Numbered from the stretch's first letter, positions 1-9,380 are shown. The stretch is DNA of 54,426 nucleotides from Labilibaculum sp. (GCA_016760525.1 JAESUW010000141.1:1-54426); one strand, 5' to 3'. Notes: a model not told the origin generated them from the letters alone. Translations and numbers: made by a program.

Positions 1-1
1 T

Positions 2-1879
2 AATTCATCAACGCTTTTAACAAGTGAATCTGATATTGTTCTATCTCAGGAAACCAAGGATGCACCTATGCTGGCTTTAAGCTGGAACGAAAGTGAACTT
101 AGTATTAGTAGTACTGCGGTGAGCATACCTGATGGTATCCCATCTGTTGGAATTGAAATTTCTGCTGCTGAAGATTTTAAAACATTTCAAACAATAGAAT
201 CAGAAAGCAATATCTACTCTTTTACCGGAAGTGAATTAAATACGATGGCAAAGAATTTTGCTTATACTCCGGATGTAAGCACTCCTATGTATTTCAGAGT
301 TAATTTGGCATATGCCGGTAATACAAATTCTTATTACAGTAATGTGATTGCTGTGAATATCACCAGTTACTCTATTGATATGTCGAAAGGTTTTGTGCTT
401 GATGCAGATCAGGAGGAGACAGGTTTTGTATTATATTCTTCTGATAGCGACGGTGAATATTCTGGTTTTATCGGAACAGCTGGCTGGAGTGGCTGGTTCT
501 TTAAAGAAGGTGACGGAAGTATTTTGGGCAACGAAGGTGCTGAAGGTAAAGAATTCTTGTTGTCATCGGATGAAAGCAGCATGTGGAATTTTTGGTATCC
601 CGGCTTTGGTGGATGTTATTATACAACTGTAAGTACATCATCAAAAGAATGGACAGCAACCTATATTCCTAACCTGACCGTAAATGGTGATGTTACTGCT
701 GAAATGACTTTTGTAAAATCGGAAGTGAAATGGTTTGTGTCAGTAAGTACTGCAACAGATAACGCTGTGGTTAAAGTAAGCTGTTCCGATGCCAAACTAT
801 ATAATTTCTCAACAGGTACGGATGATGATGCCGCTATTAGCAAAGAGATTGGTTTTGTTGCAGATGCCAATGGTGGATTAGCCTTTGATATGTTGGCTGC
901 ATCTGCCGGTGATATCACTTTTGGAGTTGCAGGCGATTACACCTTAACATTTTATTTGTCTGACCCGACCAACTTGTATTACGAGATTACTTCTGGTATC
1001 ATTGAAGAGACCGAACCGATTAGTGAGTATTTGTATCTTTTAGGTGTTGATGATGGGATTTCAGGATCCTGGACATTCGATAATTCTCTTCGTTTATTGA
1101 GCGAAGAAGACTCTACATTTGCAGGGGTTGTAACTGTTAACTCGTTATATGGTTATAACATGGGACTTGAGAAAGATAACTGGACTGATGTATATAAGAT
1201 GGGAGATACCGAAGGAACATTGGAATTTAAGGGTGTCAATAATATCACTGCTCCAGATCCGGGATTGTATTTAATTCAGACCGATTTGAAAAACCTAACT
1301 TACAGTCATACCGAAGTAACCAGCTTAAGTTATGGTGGGTTTAATGATGATTGGAGTCTGGTTCAGATGACACCAGAAGTGGTTGATGGAGTTTACTCAG
1401 GTAGTGTAACTATTAATGAAGCTTCTGAATATGGAGCTAAGTTGTATTTAAATGGTGAATGGGATTACTTTTATGGTGGAGCAAGCGGAAACCTAAGTTT
1501 TGGAGCCGATGGTATTACCGATGATGCCTCTATAGCAACAGGAACTTACGACTTGATAGCCAACATCAAAAGCCAAACTTATGTATTTTTAGGCGATGAG
1601 GTTTATATCACCGGACTAAATGATGCTTGGGACTTTACCTCAGTTGTATTAACGAAAGCATCTGCCGGAGTATATTCAGGAACTGCAAGCATTAGTGCAG
1701 ATTCACCATATGGAATAGACATCCATTTAGATCAGTCATGGAATCGTTATTATGGTGGTTCTTTTGGCTCCATAAGCTATTTGGGTGCTAAAATGACAGA
1801 TGTACAAAGTCTGGCAAATGGAACATACAATATAACTGTAGATTTTATTCACAATACCTGTTCTTTTGAAGAACAGTAA
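2..1879 (+). CDS. SusE/SusF-like outer-membrane glycan-binding protein, 5'-truncated by window edge
   Basis: The reading frame is open from base 2, so the ORF-track ATG at 68 is internal and the true start lies outside the window. The first residues (NSSTLLTSES..., then LALSWNESEL) match the N-terminal Ig-like domain that follows the lipid anchor in SusE/SusF-type proteins. The C-terminal part contains repeated starch-module-like units (GLNDAW, GGFNDDW, and GEWDYFYGG / QSWNRYYGG), about 90-100 residues each, as in SusF relatives. Its role would be to hold glycan at the cell surface next to a SusCD importer. It is followed by a hairpin and a GH53 galactanase 86 bp downstream, the order seen in Bacteroides galactan loci. 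The family is clear; the ligand (galactan) is inferred only from the neighbour. Confidence 0.8.
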   Translation, partial: NSSTLLTSESDIVLSQETKDAPMLALSWNESELSISSTAVSIPDGIPSVGIEISAAEDFKTFQTIESESNIYSFTGSELNTMAKNFAYTPDVSTPMYFRVNLAYAGNTNSYYSNVIAVNITSYSIDMSKGFVLDADQEETGFVLYSSDSDGEYSGFIGTAGWSGWFFKEGDGSILGNEGAEGKEFLLSSDESSMWNFWYPGFGGCYYTTVSTSSKEWTATYIPNLTVNGDVTAEMTFVKSEVKWFVSVSTATDNAVVKVSCSDAKLYNFSTGTDDDAAISKEIGFVADANGGLAFDMLAASAGDITFGVAGDYTLTFYLSDPTNLYYEITSGIIEETEPISEYLYLLGVDDGISGSWTFDNSLRLLSEEDSTFAGVVTVNSLYGYNMGLEKDNWTDVYKMGDTEGTLEFKGVNNITAPDPGLYLIQTDLKNLTYSHTEVTSLSYGGFNDDWSLVQMTPEVVDGVYSGSVTINEASEYGAKLYLNGEWDYFYGGASGNLSFGADGITDDASIATGTYDLIANIKSQTYVFLGDEVYITGLNDAWDFTSVVLTKASAGVYSGTASISADSPYGIDIHLDQSWNRYYGGSFGSISYLGAKMTDVQSLANGTYNITVDFIHNTCSFEEQ

Positions 1880-1889
1880 TAATGAAAAT

Positions 1890-1944
1890 GAGGTATTCTG
1901 AATGTTTTTTACAATTCATACGAATTAGAATACCTCTGTTTTTT
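1890..1944 (+). terminator. Hairpin between SusE/F-like gene and GH53 gene
   Basis: Perfect 10-bp arms GAGGTATTCT / AGAATACCTC with a 27-nt loop, followed by TGTTTTTT. It may end, or attenuate, transcription before the GH53 gene. Confidence 0.55.
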
Positions 1945-1965
1945 AACTAAACGGATATTACAACA

Positions 1966-3003
1966 ATGAAAATTCAAAAAATTACAATATTACTGGTAAG
2001 CTTTGTTTTTCTTTTTGCCTCATGTGATGATAATGATGACAACAAGCCTTTGCCGGAGAAACCAGTTGTAGAGGACATGAGTGGTTTTGCCAAAGGTGCC
2101 GATGTAAGCTGGTTAACCGAAATGGAGAGTGCTGGTATTTTATTTTACAATGCTGAAGGAAACAAAATGGAATGCATGAGCTTGTTAAAAAGTTTGGGTA
2201 TGAATTCCATTCGCTTACGGGTTTGGGTTAGTCCAACCGATGGATGGTGCAATAAAACCGATATGCTGGTTAAAGCCAAGCGAGCCAATGATTTAGGAAT
2301 GCGTATTTTGGTTGACTTCCATTACAGCGATTCATGGGCCGATCCTTCCAAACAAAACAAGCCTGCTGGTTGGGCCGACCTGTCTTTCGACGATTTGTGT
2401 CTTGCCGTAAAAGATCATACCAACGAGGTATTAACTGCACTTAACAACTGGGGAATTACCCCGGAATGGGTTCAGGTTGGCAACGAAACAGGCAATGGCA
2501 TGCTTTGGAATGATGGAAAAGCTGATGAAAATATGGCACAGTATGCAAGCCTTACTAATTATGGATACGATGCTGTAAAAGCAGTTTTCCCAGAGGCAAA
2601 AGTTGTTGTACATCTGCAGGAGGGAAATAAGAATTCAATGTTCATATGGTTGTTTGACGGTTTGAAAAATAATGGTGGAAAATGGGATGTGATTGGTATG
2701 TCCTTGTATCCAGAGTCGGATACCTGGCAAAGCATGAACGACGATTTAATCAGTAATACCAATGACATGATTAGTCGTTATGCTTGTGAGGTTATGATTT
2801 GCGAGATAGGCATGAATTGGGACGATGAGGATGCATCATATAGCTTTCTTTCTGATTTGATTACAAGAACCAAAGCCATTGATAAGTGTTTAGGGGTTTT
2901 TTATTGGGAACCACAATGCTGCAATGGATGGAAAGAATATCAAAAAGGAGCTTTTGATGAAGCTGGATATCCCACAAAAGCGATGGATGCTTTTAGCGAA
3001 TAA
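1966..3003 (+). CDS. GH53 endo-beta-1,4-galactanase, surface lipoprotein
   Basis: Predicted to cleave beta-1,4-galactan (pectic arabinogalactan side chains) outside the cell. The lipoprotein signal ends at Cys20 and is followed by the acidic tract DDNDDN, which resembles the Bacteroidota surface-export signal. The rest is a single GH53 TIM barrel: the acid/base Glu174 lies in WVQVGNETGNG and the nucleophile Glu280 in MICEIGMNW. IRLRVWVSP and LVDFHYSDSW are typical GH53 blocks. The 345-residue length fits a single-domain family member. It sits directly behind a SusE/F-like binding protein, matching Bacteroides galactan loci in which GH53 produces galacto-oligosaccharides for SusCD import. Confidence 0.93.
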   Translation: MKIQKITILLVSFVFLFASCDDNDDNKPLPEKPVVEDMSGFAKGADVSWLTEMESAGILFYNAEGNKMECMSLLKSLGMNSIRLRVWVSPTDGWCNKTDMLVKAKRANDLGMRILVDFHYSDSWADPSKQNKPAGWADLSFDDLCLAVKDHTNEVLTALNNWGITPEWVQVGNETGNGMLWNDGKADENMAQYASLTNYGYDAVKAVFPEAKVVVHLQEGNKNSMFIWLFDGLKNNGGKWDVIGMSLYPESDTWQSMNDDLISNTNDMISRYACEVMICEIGMNWDDEDASYSFLSDLITRTKAIDKCLGVFYWEPQCCNGWKEYQKGAFDEAGYPTKAMDAFSE

Positions 3004-3048
3004 TATAGGATCGATACGATTCTGAAAACCGTATAGTTAGAATTTCAA

Positions 3049-3079
3049 GGGTTAGACTTTATTAAGTCTGACCCTTTTT
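3049..3079 (+). terminator. Rho-independent terminator of the galactan locus
   Basis: GGGTTAGACTT / AAGTCTGACCC stem with one G-T wobble and a short loop, followed by TTTTT, 46 bp after the GH53 stop codon. Confidence 0.8.
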
Positions 3080-3210
3080 GTAAATAAAGTTAAACCCAAT
3101 TTAGTTATTCTCACCTGAGGTTCATTGGTAAGTTAGCCTATGTTCACAAATTGTTTTCATAGATTGAATTTGTCTTCTTGTATGAATAATAATCAATTCG
3201 GTATAGTTTA

Positions 3211-3242
3211 TTGTAAAATAACTTTCTTTCTAACTACTTTCG
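3211..3242 (+). promoter_or_regulatory. Bacteroidota-type promoter for the protease/PorV unit
   Basis: TTG at 3211 and TACTTTCG at 3235-3242 with 21 bp between them, a near match to TTG-N19..21-TAnnTTTG. The expected start of transcription is about 30 bp before the protease ATG. Motif-based only. Confidence 0.5.
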
Positions 3243-3280
3243 TAAAGTATTAAAATTGGCCTAATAATATAACATTGTAT

Positions 3281-6022
3281 ATGAAGACAAACACGATTTT
3301 TCGTTTCAATTATATCATTTATTCAATTCTGTTACTAACATTTTTCTCTTGTCAACGTGATTTAATACAAGATGAAGTTAGCGAAGATGAAGCAATTGAA
3401 ATTACAGCAAACTCTGTAGAAGGAATTGTTAGAGTAAAATTAAATAAAGAAAAAACAACAAGTCTTTCTGTTTCTCTTAAATCGGCTAAATTAAGTTCTA
3501 ACATTAGTAGTTTGGACACAATTTTGAATTCCATTGGAGCCATAAATTTTAAGCGAACTTTCCCGTATTCAGGAAAATACGAGGCAAGATCAAAAGCTTT
3601 GGGCTTGCATTTATGGTATGATATTACCTATGATACCACGGCCGTTTCATTGAGTAATGCAATTGGTAAATTCGAAAACCTGAGCGTAATTGATATTACA
3701 GAACCCATAAAAAAAATAAAAAATAAATCGTTGTCGATAAAAAAACTGGGTCCCATTCCTTTTTCAACAACATTAAAAAGTACTACTGCTGTAACTTCTT
3801 ATCCATTTAATGATCCTTTTTTAAGCAACCAATGGAATTTTTACAACGACGGAACAGTAACCGATGCCATATCGGGTTGCGATATTAATTTGTTTAATGC
3901 ATGGCTAAAGCAAACAGGAAGTGAGGATGTTATTGTGGCTGTTATTGATGGTGGAATTGACATTGACCATGAAGATTTAATAAATAATATTTGGGTGAAT
4001 AGCGATGAAAACACAGGCAGCGATGATACTGATGATGATAACAACGGTTATAAAGATGACCTGAATGGTTATAATTTTGTAGAAAGCTCAGGAACCATTG
4101 TTGGGGAGGATCATGGCACCCATGTAGCCGGCGTAATTGGAGCCGAAAATGGAAATGGAATTGGCGTTTGTGGTATTGCCGGAGGTAATGCTGATCATGC
4201 AGGAGTTAGACTCATGTCGTGTCAGGTATTTGAAACAGATGAAAATGGAGATGAAATTAGTGCTGAAAATTTTGCAGAAGCAATTAAGTATGCTGCAGAT
4301 AATGGAGCTGTAATATGTCAAAACAGTTGGGGATACGATGATGCATCCTATTTACCAATCTCAATGAAAGAAGCCATTGATTATTTTATTACGTATGCAG
4401 GTATTGATGAAACAGGAGCGCAGGTAGGACCTATGAATGGAGGTGTTGTTATATTTGCTGCCGGAAATGAATCTGTATCAACTAATTCCTACCCGGCTAT
4501 GTATAGCGAGGTTGTTTCGGTGGCTTCCACTGGTGCTGATTATGCCTTTTCGTACTATTCAAATTTTGGCAGTTGGGTTGATATTACTGCTCCCGGAGGA
4601 ACAGATACAGATGATACTTATTACGACAATTGGATTGGCAGTACTATTACAGATAATGAATACGCTTATATGATTGGTACATCAATGGCTTGTCCGCATG
4701 TATCAGGTGTAGCAGCCTTAATTGTTTCGGAATTCGGAGGTGATGGTTTTACACCAGAAATGCTTAAAGCCAGATTATACAGAGGGGTAGCCGATCTTGA
4801 CGTTTACAACTCTACTTTTACAGGGGAAATGGGAAGTGGTTTAATTAATGCAGCTGCGGCACTGGCTGATTATGACAGTACACCACCCGATGCTGTAACA
4901 GACCTTACTGCAAGTGTTGTGTCAAACAAAGCAAGTCTAAAATGGACAGTTACAAAAGATGCAGATGATGTTAAGCCTACTGGTTATAAAATCTATTATT
5001 CCACTTCTCCGATCTCTGAAGATGATATCGAAAAAAAATCTGCTTCATTAAGTACAAGTACAGCACTTGTGGGGTTAGTTGGCGTTGGTGAAAGTATGAC
5101 AATAACCATTGAAAATTTGAATTATACAACGACTTATTACTTCGCTGTCGAAGGATACGATATCCTGGGATCTTACGCAGGTATTTCTAATGTGATATCC
5201 GTTATTACTGAATCCAACCACTCTCCAGTTATCACATCCAATGAAAATAGTTTTAACTTATTATCTCACGAAACAGTAACATTTATAGTTAGTATTTCTG
5301 ATCCAGACGGAGATTCTTATACCTGGAGTTATACCGATAAAAACGGAGGCTCTTCGGCAGAAGAAACCGACAGCGAAATAGAAGTAATCATCAATGCGCT
5401 ATCTGTAGATCCAGGGACTTATGAGGCCGTATTCACAGCAGAAGATCAATATGGAGCCTCTGCAGATTATACAATAAGCTATATTGTTCAGGAAAATCAT
5501 TCCCCTGAAGTTCTAGATGTTATCGAAAACATCTACATTGGTGATATCAGTACATCGTATACTTTAGATTTACAAGAGTCCTTTCGTGATGAAGATGGCG
5601 AAAATTTGGAATATAGTCTGAACTATTCTTCATCCTATTTGAATGCTTCCTTATCCGATGAAACACTGACAATAAAACCACAGTCAAACGGACTCTCTTC
5701 TTTCATCATTACGGCTTCGGATGCCAGAGGCGAAACAGCTGCAATTACATTTCAGGTGATGGTACGTAACAATGAACAAGCAATAGATATATATCCAAAT
5801 CCGGTAACCGATGTGGTTTATTTTAGAATGGGTGAAGATATCGATGGCGATCTGAAAATTGAGATATACAATGACAATGGGGTTAAAGTAAAAGATATTA
5901 CAACAACTGTTTCTACCTTTTCTCCGGCAAGCACAAACTTGTCCGATTTGGCGAGTGGACAATATCTGTTAAAAATAACTTACAACAATCAGGAATTCGA
6001 ACGAAATATAGTTAAGCTATGA
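3281..6022 (+). CDS. Subtilisin-family (S8) serine protease with Ig-like modules and T9SS sorting domain
   Basis: The ORF track starts at a TTG (3275); the ATG at 3281 is the likelier start (913 aa). A signal sequence ends in FFSC (Cys24), followed by a propeptide of about 150 residues. The S8 domain spans roughly residues 170-535: Asp223 in VIDGGID, His278 in DHGTH and Ser468 in GTSMACPH. A fibronectin-III-like module follows (about 540-650), then two cadherin/Ig-like modules beginning NHSPVI and NHSPEV. The end is a T9SS type-A sorting domain (IDIYPNPVTD to LASGQYLLKI). Such proteins cross the outer membrane by type IX secretion. The stop codon overlaps the next gene by ATGA, so a PorV-like partner is translationally coupled. 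A lipobox and a T9SS tail in one protein is odd. Substrate unknown. Confidence 0.9.
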   Translation: MKTNTIFRFNYIIYSILLLTFFSCQRDLIQDEVSEDEAIEITANSVEGIVRVKLNKEKTTSLSVSLKSAKLSSNISSLDTILNSIGAINFKRTFPYSGKYEARSKALGLHLWYDITYDTTAVSLSNAIGKFENLSVIDITEPIKKIKNKSLSIKKLGPIPFSTTLKSTTAVTSYPFNDPFLSNQWNFYNDGTVTDAISGCDINLFNAWLKQTGSEDVIVAVIDGGIDIDHEDLINNIWVNSDENTGSDDTDDDNNGYKDDLNGYNFVESSGTIVGEDHGTHVAGVIGAENGNGIGVCGIAGGNADHAGVRLMSCQVFETDENGDEISAENFAEAIKYAADNGAVICQNSWGYDDASYLPISMKEAIDYFITYAGIDETGAQVGPMNGGVVIFAAGNESVSTNSYPAMYSEVVSVASTGADYAFSYYSNFGSWVDITAPGGTDTDDTYYDNWIGSTITDNEYAYMIGTSMACPHVSGVAALIVSEFGGDGFTPEMLKARLYRGVADLDVYNSTFTGEMGSGLINAAAALADYDSTPPDAVTDLTASVVSNKASLKWTVTKDADDVKPTGYKIYYSTSPISEDDIEKKSASLSTSTALVGLVGVGESMTITIENLNYTTTYYFAVEGYDILGSYAGISNVISVITESNHSPVITSNENSFNLLSHETVTFIVSISDPDGDSYTWSYTDKNGGSSAEETDSEIEVIINALSVDPGTYEAVFTAEDQYGASADYTISYIVQENHSPEVLDVIENIYIGDISTSYTLDLQESFRDEDGENLEYSLNYSSSYLNASLSDETLTIKPQSNGLSSFIITASDARGETAAITFQVMVRNNEQAIDIYPNPVTDVVYFRMGEDIDGDLKIEIYNDNGVKVKDITTTVSTFSPASTNLSDLASGQYLLKITYNNQEFERNIVKL

Positions 6023-6978
6023 AAGGTAAGAAATTAGTAATATTCATAATGGGTTTTCTTTTATGCTCCAAGCTTTTTGCCCAGTCTGGTTCTTTTGTAA
6101 GCATTCCTCTAAATGCGCGAAGCGTGTCTATGGGGAACACCTACATAGCTCAGGAAAATAGCAATGCTGTATTTACAAATATGGCAGCAAGTAGTGTAAG
6201 CAACAAAAGTTTTGAAGTAAATTTAAATTACCGCCCCTGGCTTAACGAATTATCTAACGATTATAGTTTAGCCAGTATTTCATCTTATTTTTCAATTGGC
6301 AATAAAAATAGTATTGCAGTAGGCTTTAAGAACTATTCCATGCCCAATTATATCGTAAACGACACGGATGGGAATGATGCTGGTACATACACCCCAAACG
6401 AATTTGCATTGGCTTTGGGATATGCATATCGGATTTCGAATAAATCGGCCGTATCCCTGTCTATTCAATATCTGGGAGCGGATTTAGGAGATAATGCAAA
6501 AGCCAATACCATTTTTGTTGATTTGGGCTATAAGAGCAGTTACAGACAACTGGAATATGGTGTTACAATAAAAAATCTGGGCCCTGAACTAAAATTCGAC
6601 AACAGTTCTTCCAGCTTGCCTTTAACTATAGGAGCAGGTGTGGCATATTCCGAAAAAGTATTGCAAAAGCATACGATTATGGCAAGTATGGATTTTGCTC
6701 ATATGTCTTTAAATGACGAAGCCGGTTTTTCGTCTGGTATTGGCTTGCAGTACACTTATAACGATTTATTCTTTCTTCGTTCCGGTTATCATTTTGTGGA
6801 TGATACCATTGGTCTTAGTGCTTTTTCGTTTGGTACAGGATTACAAATAAAAAGTTTTGCTGTTGATTTTAGCTATTTGTTGTCAGACAATGTTTTGAAC
6901 AATAATTTTAATTTCACATGTTCCTTTAAGCTGAATAAAATGCCACGTAAATACGTACATTTAAGTTCAGAAAAGTAG
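6019..6978 (+). CDS. PorV/PorQ-like outer-membrane beta-barrel protein
   Basis: A cleavable signal peptide ends LFAQS. NARSVSMGNTYIA and NAVFTNMAA are the N-terminal signature of the PorV/PorQ family, whose PorV member shuttles T9SS clients to the surface sortase. The body is built of alternating beta-strands and ends SFKLNKMPRK rather than in an aromatic residue. Length 319 aa is typical. It starts inside the stop codon of the S8 protease gene (ATGA), so the two are probably made together. I infer a dedicated assembly or carrier role for that protease, since housekeeping PorV is normally encoded elsewhere. It could instead be a transporter-like FadL/UPF0164 relative. Confidence 0.75.
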   Translation: MKGKKLVIFIMGFLLCSKLFAQSGSFVSIPLNARSVSMGNTYIAQENSNAVFTNMAASSVSNKSFEVNLNYRPWLNELSNDYSLASISSYFSIGNKNSIAVGFKNYSMPNYIVNDTDGNDAGTYTPNEFALALGYAYRISNKSAVSLSIQYLGADLGDNAKANTIFVDLGYKSSYRQLEYGVTIKNLGPELKFDNSSSSLPLTIGAGVAYSEKVLQKHTIMASMDFAHMSLNDEAGFSSGIGLQYTYNDLFFLRSGYHFVDDTIGLSAFSFGTGLQIKSFAVDFSYLLSDNVLNNNFNFTCSFKLNKMPRKYVHLSSEK

Positions 6979-7012
6979 TCAAATTATAATAAAATTAGCT
7001 AATCAATAATCC

Positions 7013-7189
7013 CTATAACCATACAATCTGTCGATGCAATGATGTATTCAGAAAAATAACAGTTGCCAGAAACCATACGATGTCAATTCGTCCCGGAATA
7101 CTGGCAAAATGCAGGTGTTTTTCATTGAAACTAAGAATGCGATTGTATAATACCAGAATTAACAGTGTCAAATGCTTGTCAATACTCGT
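7013..7189 (-). pseudogene. Possible C-terminal remnant of a hydrophobic protein
   Basis: The minus strand is open for 58 codons before a TAG stop and reads like real protein (for example LHFASIPGRIDIVWFL), ending in a hydrophobic stretch. There is no start codon, and the frame is closed upstream by a TAA. It was too short for the ORF track. I do not recognise the family. It could equally be a chance open frame. Confidence 0.22.
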
Positions 7190-7386
7190 TTAGCAACCTC
7201 CATTAGTCAATCCTTTTCTAAAAGAAAAGGGTATTGAAACTCTCATGAGAAATAGAAATAGCGGAAAAATCAAATATAAATGGCAAAAACCTCCCATTTT
7301 ACATGATTTATCTGTGAATGGAGCCATTTAAGAGGTCATTCCGTAATGTGTGTTCAAGGCTAGGAACCTGGATCTGTTCACCTTCC

Positions 7387-7490
7387 AATGAATTGGGTGG
7401 GAGTATAAAAGACTGTAAATCAGTAGGTTCGCAGTCTTTCGGATTAGGATAATTCCTAAATTGCGGAGAGAGAGGATCATGAACCATCCC
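7387..7490 (-). repeat. tRNA-Ser-tail element, copy 1 (partial/decayed)
   Basis: Read on the minus strand it contains CTCTCTCTCCGC, a 22-nt AT-rich trailer, and an imperfect hairpin (arms AAAGACTG / CAGTCTTTT). About 85 bp (7387-7475) closely match 52281-52369. Before the tail it reads GGTTCATGATCC, resembling a decayed tRNA T-arm, while TCTCTCC + G looks like a tRNA-Ser acceptor strand plus discriminator base. It may be a remnant of an integration event at a serine tRNA gene or a dead copy of the small-RNA element seen at 35.2 and 52.3 kb. Confidence 0.5.
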
Positions 7491-7822
7491 ATTCTCGTAT
7501 GCTGTAATACAATATTTTAGCCTTATAAACTCATCTAATTCTGCAACTACTTAATTGCTTTGCTTTTTATCAAAATGTTCTCATTTGCGAGTGTTTCAAA
7601 GATAGTGAAATTGTTCAGAGTGCCTTCTGTTTCATTCGTTTTTATTAACATATTTTAAGTTTACAATTGGCTTCCATCTTAATTTGTAAGGATCGAATTC
7701 ATATGAAACTCTTCTGAAAAGTTTTTTAAAAAAAAGCTAAAACTCATATTCGCGTTTTTAGAAAAATTGTTTGGATGGTTAAGGTCGTTGTTTTGGTCAG
7801 AGTAATGATATAGGTTGTTTTG

Positions 7823-9148
7823 TCAGTTTAAATGCATATTTTGTACTGACATATCATTATTTGATATGTTTTGAACCTCCAATCTCATCAAATTGAAATT
7901 GATACATATTCTATCAAATTTTTGAATAAAATTTACTCCATAAACGCCTTTGCTTTGGTTGGGCTCCATCAGGTTCTTTTTTGTTAGCACCTTAATGTTT
8001 TTCATTATAAATTTACTAATTCCAATAGAGAATGATAGTTGAGGTATAGTATAAGCAGGTATGGTATTAATACCTCTAAATCCTCCAATTTGAATGGTAT
8101 CTAACTTATATTGGTTTTCAATTTTTGTTTTATTACTCTTAAAGTAAGAAAGATTCATTGTTGAGCTTACATTGCCTGAATCAAATTGTATTAATAGCAT
8201 GTTATCTTGTGATTCGACGTTCAGTAAAAGAGTATTGTTTGTTAATATCATGTTACTTTTTAAACTATCAGGAATTGACTCTTTGTATGGAAATACAATT
8301 TTTCTTTCATTTGGATAAATGATAAGTTCCTTATTTATTCTCATAAAGGGCATTCCTAAAACCGCTTGAGTATTGTATTTATTATCAGGAATTATTTCAG
8401 GAACTACTACAAAGCTTACATTTTGATATATTAGTTCTCCGATTTGTAAACTGTCTATAAATCCAAGTTTTCCATAACCGGAACCAACACCAATTATTAG
8501 AATAGAATCTTTAAGGATACGGATTTGATTATCAAGAGCAAATTTTTCAGTTACTACATTATCTCCTGCACCAGTGTCAAAAATGAAATTTGTAGTGTTA
8601 TTTCTGATGGTAACTGGAATGAACATAGTTTGACCTCTCTCACCTGTTTGAACAAATGAAATAGGTACGCTAATATCTTTATTGTGATGACTAATCTTAC
8701 TTGCTTGGAAAGATTGATAAGCCTTACAGTATACATATATGGAACTATAATATTGTTTGAGCTTAATCCGATGCTCTTGAGGGAAATTTAATAAATAGTT
8801 GTCTATTAATTCTACTGCTTCTTTATAAGCTCCTTTTGCTTTAAGGTTTTCTGCCCACAGATAGATCAAACTTGTTGCTAAGTCTGAATTTATTTTTCCT
8901 TGCTGTGATGTGAAAAAATTCTGTATGGATTTGCATGCTTCTTCAGGCTTGTTGAAATAACATGGCAGAAAGCACTCTGTTAAATCTTGCAAAAAAGGAG
9001 TAATACTATCCTTGACTAATGGATAAACCTCTTTGAGAGTAAGGTAATCCTGATTATTTAGATATTCTGCAACTTTACTATCTAAATTTTGCGCATATGT
9101 AAGAACTGAAAATACAATTGTTATTGTTGAAAGTAAGATTTTTTTCAT
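7823..9148 (-). CDS. Exported retropepsin-like aspartic protease with two DTG-type motifs
   Basis: An N-terminal signal peptide (ending TYAQ, residue 20) predicts export. Residues 20-160 are helical and TPR-like. A retropepsin-like domain follows with FIFDTGAGDNVV (Asp191) and the strand AVLGMPFM. A second, more divergent half carries LIQFDSGNVSST (Asp323). Bacteroidota encode many such single-chain aspartyl-protease-like proteins, usually in the periplasm or outer membrane; their substrates are mostly unknown. The gene stands alone on the minus strand, between the protease/PorV unit and a cluster of broken mobile elements. Two D-[TS]-G motifs in one chain would permit an intramolecular active-site pair, as in pepsins; that part is inference. 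Confidence 0.75.
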   Translation of the reverse strand: MKKILLSTITIVFSVLTYAQNLDSKVAEYLNNQDYLTLKEVYPLVKDSITPFLQDLTECFLPCYFNKPEEACKSIQNFFTSQQGKINSDLATSLIYLWAENLKAKGAYKEAVELIDNYLLNFPQEHRIKLKQYYSSIYVYCKAYQSFQASKISHHNKDISVPISFVQTGERGQTMFIPVTIRNNTTNFIFDTGAGDNVVTEKFALDNQIRILKDSILIIGVGSGYGKLGFIDSLQIGELIYQNVSFVVVPEIIPDNKYNTQAVLGMPFMRINKELIIYPNERKIVFPYKESIPDSLKSNMILTNNTLLLNVESQDNMLLIQFDSGNVSSTMNLSYFKSNKTKIENQYKLDTIQIGGFRGINTIPAYTIPQLSFSIGISKFIMKNIKVLTKKNLMEPNQSKGVYGVNFIQKFDRICINFNLMRLEVQNISNNDMSVQNMHLN

Positions 9149-9180
9149 GTTGTGAATAAAAAATTAATGCTGATTGGATT

Positions 9181-9212
9181 AAAAGGTTAACCCAAATGGA
9201 TTAACCTTTTTT
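9181..9212 (-). terminator. Terminator of the truncated minus-strand gene
   Basis: A hairpin AAAAGGTTAA / TTAACCTTTT starts 8 bp beyond the stop codon of the fragment at 9220-9380, with a T-run on the minus strand. Its presence supports the fragment being the genuine 3' end of a former gene. Confidence 0.6.
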
Positions 9213-9219
9213 AAAATTT

Positions 9220-9380
9220 TTAAAAACTGCGCCCAACAGAAATACCCGTAACACCTACTGGGTCATGCTTAACATCCACCCCTACTTGATTTGGGACACT
9301 GTCATTTTTAATAAAAGTACCACCTGATGACTTTGACATTTCATGATTTGTCAATTGGTCATGTAGGCTTCCCTCATTTT
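9220..9380 (-). pseudogene. 3' fragment of an unknown gene truncated by the outer IS element
   Basis: The minus strand is open from the end of the outer IS (9381) to a TAA at 9220-9222 and encodes about 53 residues (NEGSLHDQLTNHEMSKSS ... GVTGISVGRSF). It ends right before a good terminator. No matching 5' part is visible on the other side of the IS (beyond 11830), so the head of the gene has been lost by deletion rather than merely split. I do not recognise the family. Confidence 0.5.

Larger units (their letters stand above)
6979..7822. other. 844-bp gene-poor region with remnants
   Basis: It contains no intact gene. It holds a possible coding remnant on the minus strand (7013-7189), a hairpin with arms TTGCCAG / CTGGCAA near 7060-7110, a short CCTTTTCT / AGAAAAGG hairpin near 7210, and a copy of the tRNA-Ser-tail element (7387-7490). 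The stretch from 7490 to 7822 is AT-rich and I see nothing clear in it. Confidence 0.6.

Noticed and set aside
3275-3280. TTG start given for the S8 protease; similar TTG starts at 26319, 44879 and 49925
   Set aside because: In each case an in-frame ATG shortly downstream gives a better signal peptide or family N-terminus.
7387-7490. Complete tRNA-Ser gene
   Set aside because: Only an acceptor-like strand and a decayed T-arm can be seen; no anticodon arm or 5' half is present.
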